From positions 1,364,001-1,428,000 of the forward strand of contig NZ_BNEM01000001.1 of assembly GCF_018327705.1 (NCBI RefSeq): DNA of 64,000 bases, given 5' to 3'. The first letter of the stretch is position 1. Each line of letters begins with the position of its first letter. This DNA comes from Catellatospora sp. TT07R-123 (GTDB lineage Bacteria; Actinomycetota; Actinomycetes; Mycobacteriales; Micromonosporaceae). Shown piece by piece: positions 53,235-61,627 of the stretch. The translations under genes were made by a program, and so were the position numbers. The notes beneath the pieces are model-generated. The model was not told the origin of the DNA. It searched no databases and worked only from the letters and a program-made list of their open reading frames with translations.

Positions 53235-53351
53235 GGAAGGGTCCTTCCTGGTTGACTGCGCGTCGGGTTGCGCGAACGAACGCCCGCTCGGAGCGGCGGA
53301 TTCCGCTCCGGTACGGCGTTGGTGCAGGTACGCGAGGTGCCCGCCGTTGCT

Positions 53352-53434
53352 CCAAGATCGGCCAAGTTGCCGGGCGATCGGGCGTTTGAGTGCCCTGTTT
53401 TCGGCCGTTTGCCGGGCAACTTGGCCGATCTTGG
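53352..53434. repeat. Intergenic hairpin, TTGCCGGGCAA family (copy 3)
   Basis: CCAAGATCGGCCAAGTTGCC (53352-53371) pairs perfectly with 53415-53434 over 20 bases, and the stem extends four more base pairs with one mismatch. The arms are near-identical to those of the hairpin at 31146. It lies between the GH43 stop and the GH10 start, two genes read in the same direction, so it may be a terminator for GH43 or a leader for GH10. Confidence 0.8.
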
Positions 53435-53476
53435 GGTGGGTCCAGGTCCGGGGTGGGTCGGTGCGTAAGGCGGGGG

Positions 53477-55102
53477 TCAGTGCTCTTGGTAGGTGGCGTG
53501 GTCGTAGTCGGCGTGGATGCCGTCGGCGCCGAGGTCTTGGACCCAGAGGCCGAGGAAGGCGCCGGTGAAGCCCCAGGCGGCGGGTTCGCCGTCGATGACG
53601 GTGGCGGCGTGCTCGTCGGACAGGATGGTGGCATCGAACTGGTGCGGAATGTCGTGCCAGCCGTGGCCGAGGTTGTAGGCGAAGTAGACGGCGGGGCCGT
53701 CGAACGTGGCGCGCAGCCCGACCCGGTCGGCGCTGGTGGCGTCGACGGTCAGCTGCGGATGGGTGGTGAGGCGGCCGTGGTTGCTGGTGAGGAGTTCGAG
53801 GGTGCGTCGGCCGTCGTCGTTGCGGGTGAGGTAGGCGTGATGCCAGTTGGCGGTGTTGTAGTAGGCGGTGATGCCGGCGAGGTGGCGGTGGTCGGCGGGG
53901 TCGAACTCGATCACGGTTTCCAGTGAGCAGTGGACCGAGCCGACCCGACGCGCGACCAGGCTGGGGGCCTGTCTGCCGACGGGTGACTGGCCGCCGTGGA
54001 TGCGCAGGTGGGAGGGGCGGCTGGTGAGGTCGACCCAGTCGGGGGTGGCCGGCCGTCGCAGCGTGGACCAGGCGGGGCCGAGGGTCGCGGCGTCGAAGTG
54101 ATCGGTGGCGGGCTCCGGCGGCCACTCGTGGATGGGCAGGTCGGGGGCGGGGACTTCGTCGGCGGGGATGCCGCCGGGGATCGACGGCCAGCCGCCGGTG
54201 GGCCAGTCGACCTTCTGGATGGCGGTCTCGCGGCCGAGGACGCAGTTGCCCAGCGGGGTGTAGGGGCGCCCGACGAGGTGGGCGAGGTACCAGTCACCGG
54301 TCTGGGTCTGGACGAGGCTGCCGTGTCCGGCTTTCTGCAGGGCCAGGTCGGGGCGGCCGTGCGAGGTGAGCAGAGGACCGCGCGGATCGGCGAGGTAGGG
54401 CCCGTGGAGGGTGCGGGAGCGGGCGATGGTCGCCTGGTGCTGCCAGCTGGTGCCGCCTTCGGCGGTGAGCAGGTAGTACCAGCCGTCGTGATGGTAGAGG
54501 TGGGGGCCTTCGGTCAGGCCGGCCGCCGTGCCGGTGTAGATCGTCTGCGCGTTGCCGACCAGGCGTTTGCGGGTGCGGTCGTACCGCTGGATTTCGATGC
54601 CGGCGAATCGGTCGCGGCCCGGGCGCCAGTCGGCGGACATGGCCAGGAGCCAGGTGGTGCCGTCGGGGTCGTGGAACAGGGACGCGTCGAAGCCGTGGGA
54701 GTGGAGCTTGACCGGGTCCGACCACGGGCCGTCGATGCTGGTGGCGGTGGTGAGGTAGTTCTGGGGGTCCCAGAAGCCGGAGGCGAAGCTGGCGACGTCG
54801 CTGTAGACGAGGTAGAACACGCCGTCGTGCCAGGACAGGTCTGGTGCCCAGACGCCGTTGGAGTCGCCGCTGCCGCGCAGGTCCAGTAGCCGCTTCTGGT
54901 CGATGATGCCGCCCAGGGGGCGCCAGTGGACCAGGTCGCGGGAGTGGTGCACGCGTACGCCGGGATACCACTCGAACGTCGAGGTGGCCAGGTAGTAGTC
55001 GTCGCCCACGCGCAGGATCGACGGGTCCGGGTGGAACCCGGGCAGGACCGGGTTGCGAATGGACCGCGCGGCCGTCACCACGTCTGCGAAGTCGGTCGAC
55101 AT
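53477..55102 (-). CDS. GH43 beta-xylosidase (cytoplasmic)
   Basis: This is a 541-residue enzyme of the GH43 family without a signal peptide, hence cytoplasmic. The five-bladed propeller has the catalytic pattern: base Asp in FHPDPSILR, pKa-modulating Asp in FDASLFHDPDG, and acid Glu in TEGPHLYHHDG. The C-terminal part (about residues 330-541) is the beta-sandwich found in GH43_11/XynB enzymes, with the motif HLAGITAYYNT. It should release xylose from imported xylo-oligosaccharides. The start at 55102 has AGGAG seven bases upstream. A candidate LacI operator, CCGGAAGTTTCGG, lies 40 bases upstream. Confidence 0.95.
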   Translation of the reverse strand: MSTDFADVVTAARSIRNPVLPGFHPDPSILRVGDDYYLATSTFEWYPGVRVHHSRDLVHWRPLGGIIDQKRLLDLRGSGDSNGVWAPDLSWHDGVFYLVYSDVASFASGFWDPQNYLTTATSIDGPWSDPVKLHSHGFDASLFHDPDGTTWLLAMSADWRPGRDRFAGIEIQRYDRTRKRLVGNAQTIYTGTAAGLTEGPHLYHHDGWYYLLTAEGGTSWQHQATIARSRTLHGPYLADPRGPLLTSHGRPDLALQKAGHGSLVQTQTGDWYLAHLVGRPYTPLGNCVLGRETAIQKVDWPTGGWPSIPGGIPADEVPAPDLPIHEWPPEPATDHFDAATLGPAWSTLRRPATPDWVDLTSRPSHLRIHGGQSPVGRQAPSLVARRVGSVHCSLETVIEFDPADHRHLAGITAYYNTANWHHAYLTRNDDGRRTLELLTSNHGRLTTHPQLTVDATSADRVGLRATFDGPAVYFAYNLGHGWHDIPHQFDATILSDEHAATVIDGEPAAWGFTGAFLGLWVQDLGADGIHADYDHATYQEH

Positions 55103-55141
55103 GCTGAATCTCCTCTGGCAGTCCCACTTCCGGCCCAGTCC

Positions 55142-55154
55142 CCGGAAGTTTCGG
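55142..55154. promoter_or_regulatory. Candidate LacI operator upstream of GH43
   Basis: CCGGAAGTTTCGG is an imperfect palindrome (CCGRAA-N-TTYCGG) 40 bases before the GH43 start, on the leader side. It shares AGTTTCGG with the sites at 48441 and 55276. Confidence 0.6.
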
Positions 55155-55212
55155 GGATGATCGCTCGGAATTCTCGGCCACCATAGCGCCCAAGCCCGCG
55201 CCGCAACAGCCC

Positions 55213-55242
55213 TTGACCGTTGGCGTACAAGGGTCGTAACGT
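55213..55242 (+). promoter_or_regulatory. Possible sigma-70-type promoter of the ABC importer operon
   Basis: TTGACC (55213-55218) and TAACGT (55237-55242) are separated by 18 bases, upstream of the solute-binding protein gene (start 55371). The operator at 55276 lies about 30 bases downstream of the -10. This is only a motif match. Confidence 0.4.
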
Positions 55243-55275
55243 GCCCGCCATCATTTGAAAACGACCGGCTCGATG

Positions 55276-55288
55276 CTGAAAGTTTCGG
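55276..55288. promoter_or_regulatory. Candidate LacI operator upstream of the ABC importer
   Basis: CTGAAAGTTTCGG is centred on the palindrome GAAA-G-TTTC, with outer CCGG half-sites nearby. It lies about 80 bases before the solute-binding protein start and just downstream of a plausible promoter, so a bound repressor would block transcription. Confidence 0.62.
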
Positions 55289-55370
55289 AACCGGTACTTG
55301 CTCAGCTCATCCCCCACGGCCGACCAAGGTCGGCACCCCGAGTACATGCCAGTACCTCGAAGGGACGGCT

Positions 55371-56663
55371 ATGACCGCGTACCTCTCCCGCAGATCGCTG
55401 CTGGGTATCGCCGGTGCCTCCGCCGGCGCGCTTCTGCTCGCAGCGTGCGGCGACGACGAGCCCGCCAGCCCGGATGGCGCGCAGACCATCAACTGGTGGC
55501 ACATCCAGAACACCGAGCCGATGCTGCCCGTGTGGGCGGCGATGGCCAAGGACTACACGACCGCGCACCCGAACGTGAAGATCGAGATCCAGCCCCTGGA
55601 GAACGAGGCGTTCAAGGCCAAGCTCACCACGGCGACGCAGGCCGGGTCGCCGCCGGACCTGTTCCAGTCCTGGGGCGGCGGCGTGCTCAAGCAGCAGGTC
55701 GACGCGGGGCTGGTCAAGGACATCACGGCCGACGTCCAGCCGTGGATCGGGACGCTGCTGCCGGCGGCGGTGCAGCCGTTCACGATCGACGGGAAGATCT
55801 ACGGGATTCCGTTCGATGTGGGCATGGTCGGGTTCTGGTACAACAAGGACCTGTTCGCCCAGGCCGGGATCACCGCGGCGCCGACCACGTGGGCCGAGCT
55901 GCTCACGACGGTGTCGGCGATCAAGGCCAAGGGCATCGTCCCGATCGCGCTGGCGGGCAAGGAGAAGTGGCCCGGCCACTTCTACTGGGCGTACCTGGCG
56001 ATGCGGATCGGCGGCCTGGGCGCGTTGCAGCAGGCGGCCAAGGACGGCAACTTCGACACCCCCGACTTCATCGCCGCCGGTAAGGCGCTGAAGGACCTCG
56101 TCGCCCTGTCCCCGTTCCAGAAGGCGTTCCTCGGTGCCGAGTACGGCAGCCCGGACGGCCAGGCGGCGACGATGGGCAACGGCGGCGCGGCGATGGAGCT
56201 GATGGGCCAGTGGGCGCCGTCGGTCCAGGCGTCGTCGTCGACCAGCAAGAAGGGTCTCGGTGACAAGCTGGGGTTCTTCGCGTTCCCGGCCGTGGACGGC
56301 GGCAAGGGCACCGTCGCGGAGGCGTTCGGCGGCGGCAACGGGTTCGTGGTGGGCAAGAACGCCCCCGCGGCGACCACGGACTTCCTGAAGTCGCTGATGA
56401 CCGCGGCGAACCAGCGGACCAGCGCGGCCACCGGCGCGGTGCTGCCGACGGTGAAGGACGCCGTGGACGGGGTCAAGGACCCGAACAGCAAGGTCGTCGC
56501 CACGAGCCTCGCCGCGGCGACCGGGTTCCAGCTGTACCTGGACCAGGCGTACCCGCCCGCGGTCGGGCAGCAGGTCAACGACAGCGTCGCCGAGCTGATC
56601 GCCGGGTCGAAGACCCCGGAGCAGATCGTCAAGGACATCACCCAGGTCGCGAAGAGCCAGTAA
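55371..56663 (+). CDS. ABC-transporter sugar-binding lipoprotein (xylo-oligosaccharide uptake)
   Basis: This is a 430-residue extracellular solute-binding protein. The N-terminus RRSLLGIAGASAGALLLAAC contains both a twin-arginine element and a lipobox (LLAAC), so it is probably a Tat-exported lipoprotein attached at Cys. The mature part has the bilobed pattern of the sugar-binding family, with INWWHIQNTEPMLPVWA and GIPFDVGMVGFWYNK. Homologous BxlE-type proteins bind xylobiose and xylotriose; that specificity is inferred from the GH43 and GH10 neighbours. It is the first gene of the importer operon, with GGGACGG upstream of its ATG. Confidence 0.93.
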   Translation: MTAYLSRRSLLGIAGASAGALLLAACGDDEPASPDGAQTINWWHIQNTEPMLPVWAAMAKDYTTAHPNVKIEIQPLENEAFKAKLTTATQAGSPPDLFQSWGGGVLKQQVDAGLVKDITADVQPWIGTLLPAAVQPFTIDGKIYGIPFDVGMVGFWYNKDLFAQAGITAAPTTWAELLTTVSAIKAKGIVPIALAGKEKWPGHFYWAYLAMRIGGLGALQQAAKDGNFDTPDFIAAGKALKDLVALSPFQKAFLGAEYGSPDGQAATMGNGGAAMELMGQWAPSVQASSSTSKKGLGDKLGFFAFPAVDGGKGTVAEAFGGGNGFVVGKNAPAATTDFLKSLMTAANQRTSAATGAVLPTVKDAVDGVKDPNSKVVATSLAAATGFQLYLDQAYPPAVGQQVNDSVAELIAGSKTPEQIVKDITQVAKSQ

Positions 56664-56718
56664 TGCGCCCCGTTCAAGAACCCGCCTCCGTGTACGACGA
56701 CCGGCTGGAGCTGGACCG

Positions 56719-57708
56719 ATGACCCTGTCGACCAACACCGGACGACGACCCGAAGACACGGCGACCGAGCTCTTGACGGCGCTCCCGGCGGTCACGCCTC
56801 CGCGTGGCCGCCGGGCCCCGGCCCGGGGCGCCCGGCCCCGTGTCGGCCGACTGGGCACCATCGCCGTCTTCCTCGCCCCGGCCCTGATCCTGTTCCTGCT
56901 GCTGGTGCTCGTGCCGATCGTGGTCGCCGGCTACACCAGCCTGTTCAAATGGAACGGCTTCAACCTGCCCGAGAACTACGTCGGCCTCGACAACTACACC
57001 CGCGCATTCGCCGACCCCACCTTCCTCGGCGACCTGCGCCGCGGCGGCCTGCTCATCGCCCTGTCCGTCCTGGTCCAGCTACCGGTCTCACTCGCCCTGG
57101 CCATGCTGCTCAACCAGCCCCTACGCGGACGCGCCGTCTACCGCCTCGTCTTCTTCGCCCCCTACGTCCTTTCCGAAGTCACCACCGCGGTCCTGTTCAC
57201 CCTCGTCTTCTCACCCAACCGGGGACTGGCGTTCGGCGGCGACATGTTCGCCGACCCCGAACAGGTCATCTACGCCCTGTTCTTCGTCATCTCCTGGAAG
57301 TACTTCGGCTTCCACATGATCCTCCTCCTCGCCGGGCGGCAGGGCATCCCGCGCGAGCTGACCGAGGCGGCCACGACCGACGGAGCCGGACCCTGGCAGG
57401 TCTTCCGGCACGTGACGCTGCCGCTACTCGGACCCACCATCCGGGTAAGCCTGTTCCTGTCGGTGATCGGCACGATCCAGCTGTTCGACATGGTCTGGGT
57501 CCTCACCGGCGGCGGACCCATCCACAGCTCCGAAACCATGGCCGTCACGATGTTCCAGTACGGCTTCCGCCGCTTCGAAGTCGGCTACGCCAGCGCCATC
57601 AGCATCGCCATGTTCCTGCTCAGCCTCATCTTCGCCCTGCTCTACCAGCGGTTCGTACTCCGCCGCGACCTCGAGGGCGCACTCACCACCCGCGGAGTCC
57701 AGCGATGA
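56719..57708 (+). CDS. Sugar ABC transporter permease, first subunit
   Basis: This 329-residue membrane protein is a binding-protein-dependent permease of the MalF type. It has about six segments after a Pro/Arg-rich N-terminus and the cytoplasmic EAA loop with TEAATTDGAGPWQVFRHVTL. That loop contacts the ATPase subunit. No ATPase gene is nearby, so a shared multi-sugar ATPase (MsiK-type) probably serves it, as in streptomycetes. The ATG at 56719 has GGAG eight bases upstream. It ends with an ATGA overlap on the next permease gene. Confidence 0.94.
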   Translation: MTLSTNTGRRPEDTATELLTALPAVTPPRGRRAPARGARPRVGRLGTIAVFLAPALILFLLLVLVPIVVAGYTSLFKWNGFNLPENYVGLDNYTRAFADPTFLGDLRRGGLLIALSVLVQLPVSLALAMLLNQPLRGRAVYRLVFFAPYVLSEVTTAVLFTLVFSPNRGLAFGGDMFADPEQVIYALFFVISWKYFGFHMILLLAGRQGIPRELTEAATTDGAGPWQVFRHVTLPLLGPTIRVSLFLSVIGTIQLFDMVWVLTGGGPIHSSETMAVTMFQYGFRRFEVGYASAISIAMFLLSLIFALLYQRFVLRRDLEGALTTRGVQR

Positions 57709-58538
57709 AAACCACCATGGCCACCCGCGCCCGCCGCACACTCCTACATCTGATCTCCATCACCATCGGCGCACTCATCGTCATCCCGATCGGATTCGGC
57801 ATCCTCGGCGGCTTCAAAGACAACGGCCAGCTCTCCACCAACCCCATCGGCCTACCCCACCCCTGGCACCCCGAGAACTACACCGGCATCCTGGGCAGCG
57901 AAGTCTTCTGGCGCCAACTCGCCAACAGCACCCTCATCGCCCTGGCCACCGTCATCGTCGTCGTCGCCGCATCCGCCGCCGCCGCATACATCTTCGCCAG
58001 ATTCAGCTTCCGCGGCCGGGAGTTCCTGTTCACCCTGTTCGCCGTCGGACTCATGTTCCCGTTCGCCGTCGCGATCCTGCCCCTGTTCATCCTGCTGCGC
58101 AGCCTCGACCTGCTCGACAACCCCCTCGGCGTCATCCTGCCCCAAGCCGCCTTCGGACTCCCCACCACGATCATCATCCTGCGCTCGTTCTTCCGCACCA
58201 TCCCCGCCGAAGTAGAGGAAGCAGCCACCCTCGACGGCTGCGGACCCTTCGCCTTCTTCTGGCGCATCCTGCTGCCCATGGCCAGACCCGCCCTGGCCAC
58301 CGTCTCCGTCCTGGCCATCGTCGCCAGCTGGAACAACTTCATGCTCCCCCTCGTCGTCTTCACCGACCAGAACTGGTGGACCCTGCCCGTCGGCGTCCAA
58401 GCCTTCCAAGGCCAATACGCCGACGACACCGCCCGCGTCCTGGCCTACGTCATCCTCTCCATGCTCCCCGCACTCGCCTTCTACGCCATCGCCGAACGAC
58501 AACTGGTCGGCGGCCTCGCGGGCAGTGTCAAGGGCTGA
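57705..58538 (+). CDS. Carbohydrate ABC transporter permease, second subunit
   Basis: This 277-residue MalG-type permease has six hydrophobic segments and the EAA loop EEAATLDGCGPFAFFWRILL. Together with the first permease and the lipoprotein it forms the xylo-oligosaccharide importer. The ATG at 57705 overlaps the previous stop by four bases (ATGA). The last residues, LVGGLAGSVKG, are the typical end of this family. The LacI regulator follows after 126 bases on the same strand. Confidence 0.95.
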   Translation: MKTTMATRARRTLLHLISITIGALIVIPIGFGILGGFKDNGQLSTNPIGLPHPWHPENYTGILGSEVFWRQLANSTLIALATVIVVVAASAAAAYIFARFSFRGREFLFTLFAVGLMFPFAVAILPLFILLRSLDLLDNPLGVILPQAAFGLPTTIIILRSFFRTIPAEVEEAATLDGCGPFAFFWRILLPMARPALATVSVLAIVASWNNFMLPLVVFTDQNWWTLPVGVQAFQGQYADDTARVLAYVILSMLPALAFYAIAERQLVGGLAGSVKG

Positions 58539-58664
58539 CCGCTCAGGCCGACCGGTACCTTTCAAGGTCAACCAACCCCCGCAACACCGGGGAGGGCCGA
58601 CAGCGTCCTCCCCGAGGCCGACCATCGCGCGGCCGAACCCGAGCACCGAAGGAGCACCCCCGGC

Positions 58665-59678
58665 GTGGACGACAACCGCAAGGTCACCATCGCGGCGATC
58701 GCCCGTGAGGCAGGAGTCTCCGTACCCACCGTCTCCCGGGTCATCAACGGCCGCAGCGACGTCTCCCCCACCACCCGGCAACGGGTCGAGGAGCTGCTCA
58801 ACCGGCACGGCTACCAGCGCCGCACCACCTCCGTACGCAGCACGTCCGGTCTGATCGACCTCGTCTTCAACGATCTGGACAGCCCGTGGGCCGTCGAGAT
58901 CATCCGCGGGGTCGAGGACGTCGCACACGCGGCCGGGGTCGGCACCGTCGTCTCGGCGATCCACCGCCGCGCCTCGTCGGCCAAGCAGTGGCTGGACAAC
59001 ATGCGCTCCCGCTCGACCGAGGGCGTCATCTTCGTGACGTCCACGTTGGAGCCGCCGTTGCAGGCCGAACTGCGCCGCCTCAACATCCCGGTCGTCATCG
59101 TCGACCCGGCCGGGGTACCGCCGCAGGAGGCGCCCACCATCGGCGCCACCAACTGGAACGGCGCCCTGCGCGCCACCGAATACCTGCTGGGCCTGGGACA
59201 CCAGCGGATCGGATTCATCGCCGGGCCCCCGCAGCTGCTGTGCAGCCGAGCCCGCCTCGACGGCTACCGCACCGCGATCGAAGCCGCCGGCCTGCCGCTC
59301 GACGACAAGCTGATCTACCCGGGCAACTTCTACCACGAGGCCGGGTACACCGGCGGCACCCAGCTGCTGGACCTGGCCGAGCCGCCGACCGCGATCTTCG
59401 CCTCCAGCGACCAGATGGCCCTCGGCGTCTACGAGGCGATCCGCCGCAAAGGACTGCGCGTGGCCGACGACGTCAGCGTCGTCGGCTTCGACGACCTCCC
59501 CGAAGTCCGCTGGTGCTCGCCGCCGCTGACCACCGTCCGCCAACCCCTGGCCGAGATGGGCCTGCTCGCCGCCCGCACCGTCCTGCGCCTGGCCCAACGC
59601 GAGAAGATCGAAAGCCCCCGCGTCGAACTCGCCACCGAACTGGTGATCCGTGACAGCGCCTGCGCCCCGCGTGGCTGA
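58665..59678 (+). CDS. LacI family transcriptional regulator of the xylan locus
   Basis: This 337-residue LacI-type protein has an N-terminal helix-turn-helix (VTIAAIAREAGVSVPTVSRV, then INGRSDVSP and TRQRVEELL) and a periplasmic-binding-protein-like sensor domain from about residue 60. The regulator sits at the end of the importer operon. The GAAAGTTTC-type palindromes upstream of the importer, GH43 and CE4-CBM2 genes are likely its operators; streptomycete xylan regulators of the same family bind similar CGAA-N-TTCG repeats. The inducer is probably a xylose-containing oligosaccharide (inference). The GTG start has AAGGAG about ten bases upstream. Confidence 0.92.
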   Translation: MDDNRKVTIAAIAREAGVSVPTVSRVINGRSDVSPTTRQRVEELLNRHGYQRRTTSVRSTSGLIDLVFNDLDSPWAVEIIRGVEDVAHAAGVGTVVSAIHRRASSAKQWLDNMRSRSTEGVIFVTSTLEPPLQAELRRLNIPVVIVDPAGVPPQEAPTIGATNWNGALRATEYLLGLGHQRIGFIAGPPQLLCSRARLDGYRTAIEAAGLPLDDKLIYPGNFYHEAGYTGGTQLLDLAEPPTAIFASSDQMALGVYEAIRRKGLRVADDVSVVGFDDLPEVRWCSPPLTTVRQPLAEMGLLAARTVLRLAQREKIESPRVELATELVIRDSACAPRG

Positions 59679-60861
59679 GCAGGCCGCGCCCGCGCTGGCA
59701 CGCCCCGACGCCCAGGCCGCGGTGGTGCTCGCGTACGCGGCGTTCCTGCTGGTCGGGATCAGTTCCGGCGTCGGCGGCGTGCTGCTGCCCGCGCAGATCG
59801 CCGACTACGGCGTCGACAAGGCCACCATCGGCCTGACCTTCTTCACCTCGGGGGCCGGGTTCCTGCTCGGCGCCACCGGGGCCGGCGTGCTGATCCACCG
59901 GCTCGGCGTACGCGCGACGCTGCTGCTCGGCACCGCGGCCTTCGCGGCCGCCGCGGTCTACACCGCCACCCGGCCGCCGCTGCCCGCCTTCGTCGCCGTG
60001 GCGCTGCTCGCCGGGACCGGCACCGGCCTGCTCGAATCGGCCCTGAACAGCTATCTGGCCGAACTGCCGCACGCCACCGACCGGATCAACCGGCTGCACG
60101 CGTTCTTCGGCGTCGGCGCGCTGCTCGGCCCGCTCATGGCCGCGTGGATGCTCACCCGCACCGACTGGACCGCCGTATGGGCCGTGCAGGCCCTCATCTG
60201 CGTACCGCTGCTGATCGGCTTCCTGCGAGCGCACCCGCGCACGCCACGCCCCGAACGCCGACACGAGCAGGCCGCCGGCCCCGGCCTGCTGTCCACGACG
60301 GTGCGCCAGCCGCGCGTCATCGTCGCCGCCCTGTTCCTGGCCGTGTACGTCGGACTGGAGATCAGTGTCGGCAGCTGGGGCTTCAGCTACCTGCGCACCG
60401 AACGGGCCCTGTCCGACCTGCTCGCCGGGTACGCCGTCAGCGGCTACTGGCTCGGGCTCACCCTCGGCCGGTTCCTGATCAGCCCGATCGCGGGGCGGCT
60501 GCGGCTGGGCACCGCCGCCATGGCGTACGGCTGCCTCGGCGGCACCGCCACGGCCTGCCTGCTGATCTGGGCCGTGCCGCACCCGGCCGCGGCCGCCGCG
60601 GGCATGGGCCTGCTCGGGTTCTTCCTCGGCCCGATCTTCCCCACCACCATGGCCGTCATGCCCCGGCTGACCGAGCAGCGGCTCGTGCCCACCGCCATCG
60701 GCATCACCAACGGCCTGACCACCCTGGGCGGCGCCACCCTGCCGTGGCTGGCGGGCACCCTCGCCCAGACCACGGGCACCTGGACCCTGCTGCCCTTCGC
60801 GACCCTGCTCGCCCTCGTCCAGCTGACCCTGTGGTCGCCCCTGGCCCGCCACCTGCGCTGA
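59650..60861 (+). CDS. MFS transporter overlapping the LacI gene
   Basis: This 403-residue major facilitator has about 12 segments. Its membrane domain is near-identical in pattern to sugar- or drug-type MFS proteins, with SSGVGGVLLPAQIADYGVDK and GFLLGATGAGVLIHRLGVRA. The GTG at 59650 lies inside the 3' end of the LacI gene (29-base overlap). A GTG at 59671 would leave an 8-base overlap and is equally plausible. Co-transcription with the LacI gene suggests it may carry xylose or a related sugar, but the family alone does not show it. Confidence 0.85.
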   Translation: MTAPAPRVAEQAAPALARPDAQAAVVLAYAAFLLVGISSGVGGVLLPAQIADYGVDKATIGLTFFTSGAGFLLGATGAGVLIHRLGVRATLLLGTAAFAAAAVYTATRPPLPAFVAVALLAGTGTGLLESALNSYLAELPHATDRINRLHAFFGVGALLGPLMAAWMLTRTDWTAVWAVQALICVPLLIGFLRAHPRTPRPERRHEQAAGPGLLSTTVRQPRVIVAALFLAVYVGLEISVGSWGFSYLRTERALSDLLAGYAVSGYWLGLTLGRFLISPIAGRLRLGTAAMAYGCLGGTATACLLIWAVPHPAAAAAGMGLLGFFLGPIFPTTMAVMPRLTEQRLVPTAIGITNGLTTLGGATLPWLAGTLAQTTGTWTLLPFATLLALVQLTLWSPLARHLR

Positions 60862-60902
60862 CCAGGCCCGCGGCCCCCGAAACGGGTATAGCGTCAGCTG
60901 AT

Positions 60903-61103
60903 ATGGACATCGCCTCCCTGGCAGGTCTGCTGCACGAGACGTCCGAGCACCACGGTCCCTACGAGGAGACGCACGCGCCCCACAACTGGTGGGACTGGTA
61001 CGCCGCGTACCTGGACGCGCGCCAGCACGGGAGCACCTCGGACGAGGCCTCCGCCGCCGCCGGGCGCTACATGGACGAGGTCCTGCACATCGCAGCCGCG
61101 TGA
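60903..61103 (+). CDS. Small conserved protein of unknown function
   Basis: This 66-residue protein has a distinctive PHNWWDWYAAYLDAR block with four aromatic residues in a row region and a C-terminal helix ASAAAGRYMDEVL. I recall similar short proteins in actinobacteria that are loosely labelled bleomycin-resistance-like, without evidence. The ATG at 60903 has no ribosome binding site, but a TATAGC box about 12 bases upstream suggests near-leaderless transcription. It converges on a GNAT gene 18 bases away. Confidence 0.75.
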   Translation: MDIASLAGLLHETSEHHGPYEETHAPHNWWDWYAAYLDARQHGSTSDEASAAAGRYMDEVLHIAAA

Positions 61104-61121
61104 CCCGGCACCGAGCGCCGA

Positions 61122-61568
61122 TCAGGTCAGCGGGAGTTTCATCCCCTCGTGGCTGGCGACGAAGCCGAGGCGCTCGTAGAAGCGGTGCGCGTCGAGGCGG
61201 GACTTGTCCGTGGTGAGCTGGACCAGGGCGCAGCCCCGGGCACGGGCCTGGTCGATGGCCCACTGCATCATCTGGGCGCCGAGGCCGTGGCCGCGCCGGT
61301 CCGCACGCACCCGCACCGCCTCGATCAGGGACCGCTCGGCACCGTGGCGACCCAGCCCCGGAATGTAGGTGATCTGGAAGCAGCCGACGACCTCGCCGCC
61401 GTCGTCGGCGACGATCAGCAGGTTGCGCGGATCGGCCTCGATCGCGGCGAACGCGTGTTCGTACGCGTCGTCGACCTCGGCGAAGTCGCGGGCCTTGCCG
61501 AGCACGTCGTCGGCGAGCAGCGCGATGACGGCGGGCAGGTCGGCCCGCGTCGCCTCCCGGAAGATCAT
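61122..61568 (-). CDS. GNAT family N-acetyltransferase
   Basis: This 148-residue acetyl-CoA-dependent acetyltransferase has the acetyl-CoA loop VRADRRGHGLGAQMMQWA (about residues 87-104) and the C-terminal AHRFYERLGFVASHEGMKL. The N-terminal part is REATRADLPAVIALLAD. The substrate cannot be assigned. It lies convergent to the small conserved protein and divergent from the M28 peptidase. Confidence 0.9.
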   Translation of the reverse strand: MIFREATRADLPAVIALLADDVLGKARDFAEVDDAYEHAFAAIEADPRNLLIVADDGGEVVGCFQITYIPGLGRHGAERSLIEAVRVRADRRGHGLGAQMMQWAIDQARARGCALVQLTTDKSRLDAHRFYERLGFVASHEGMKLPLT

Positions 61569-61627
61569 GCAAGCAGCCTAGAGCCGACCCGGATGTCCTG
61601 TTGCACCCGGTCGATAGAACCGTCGGC

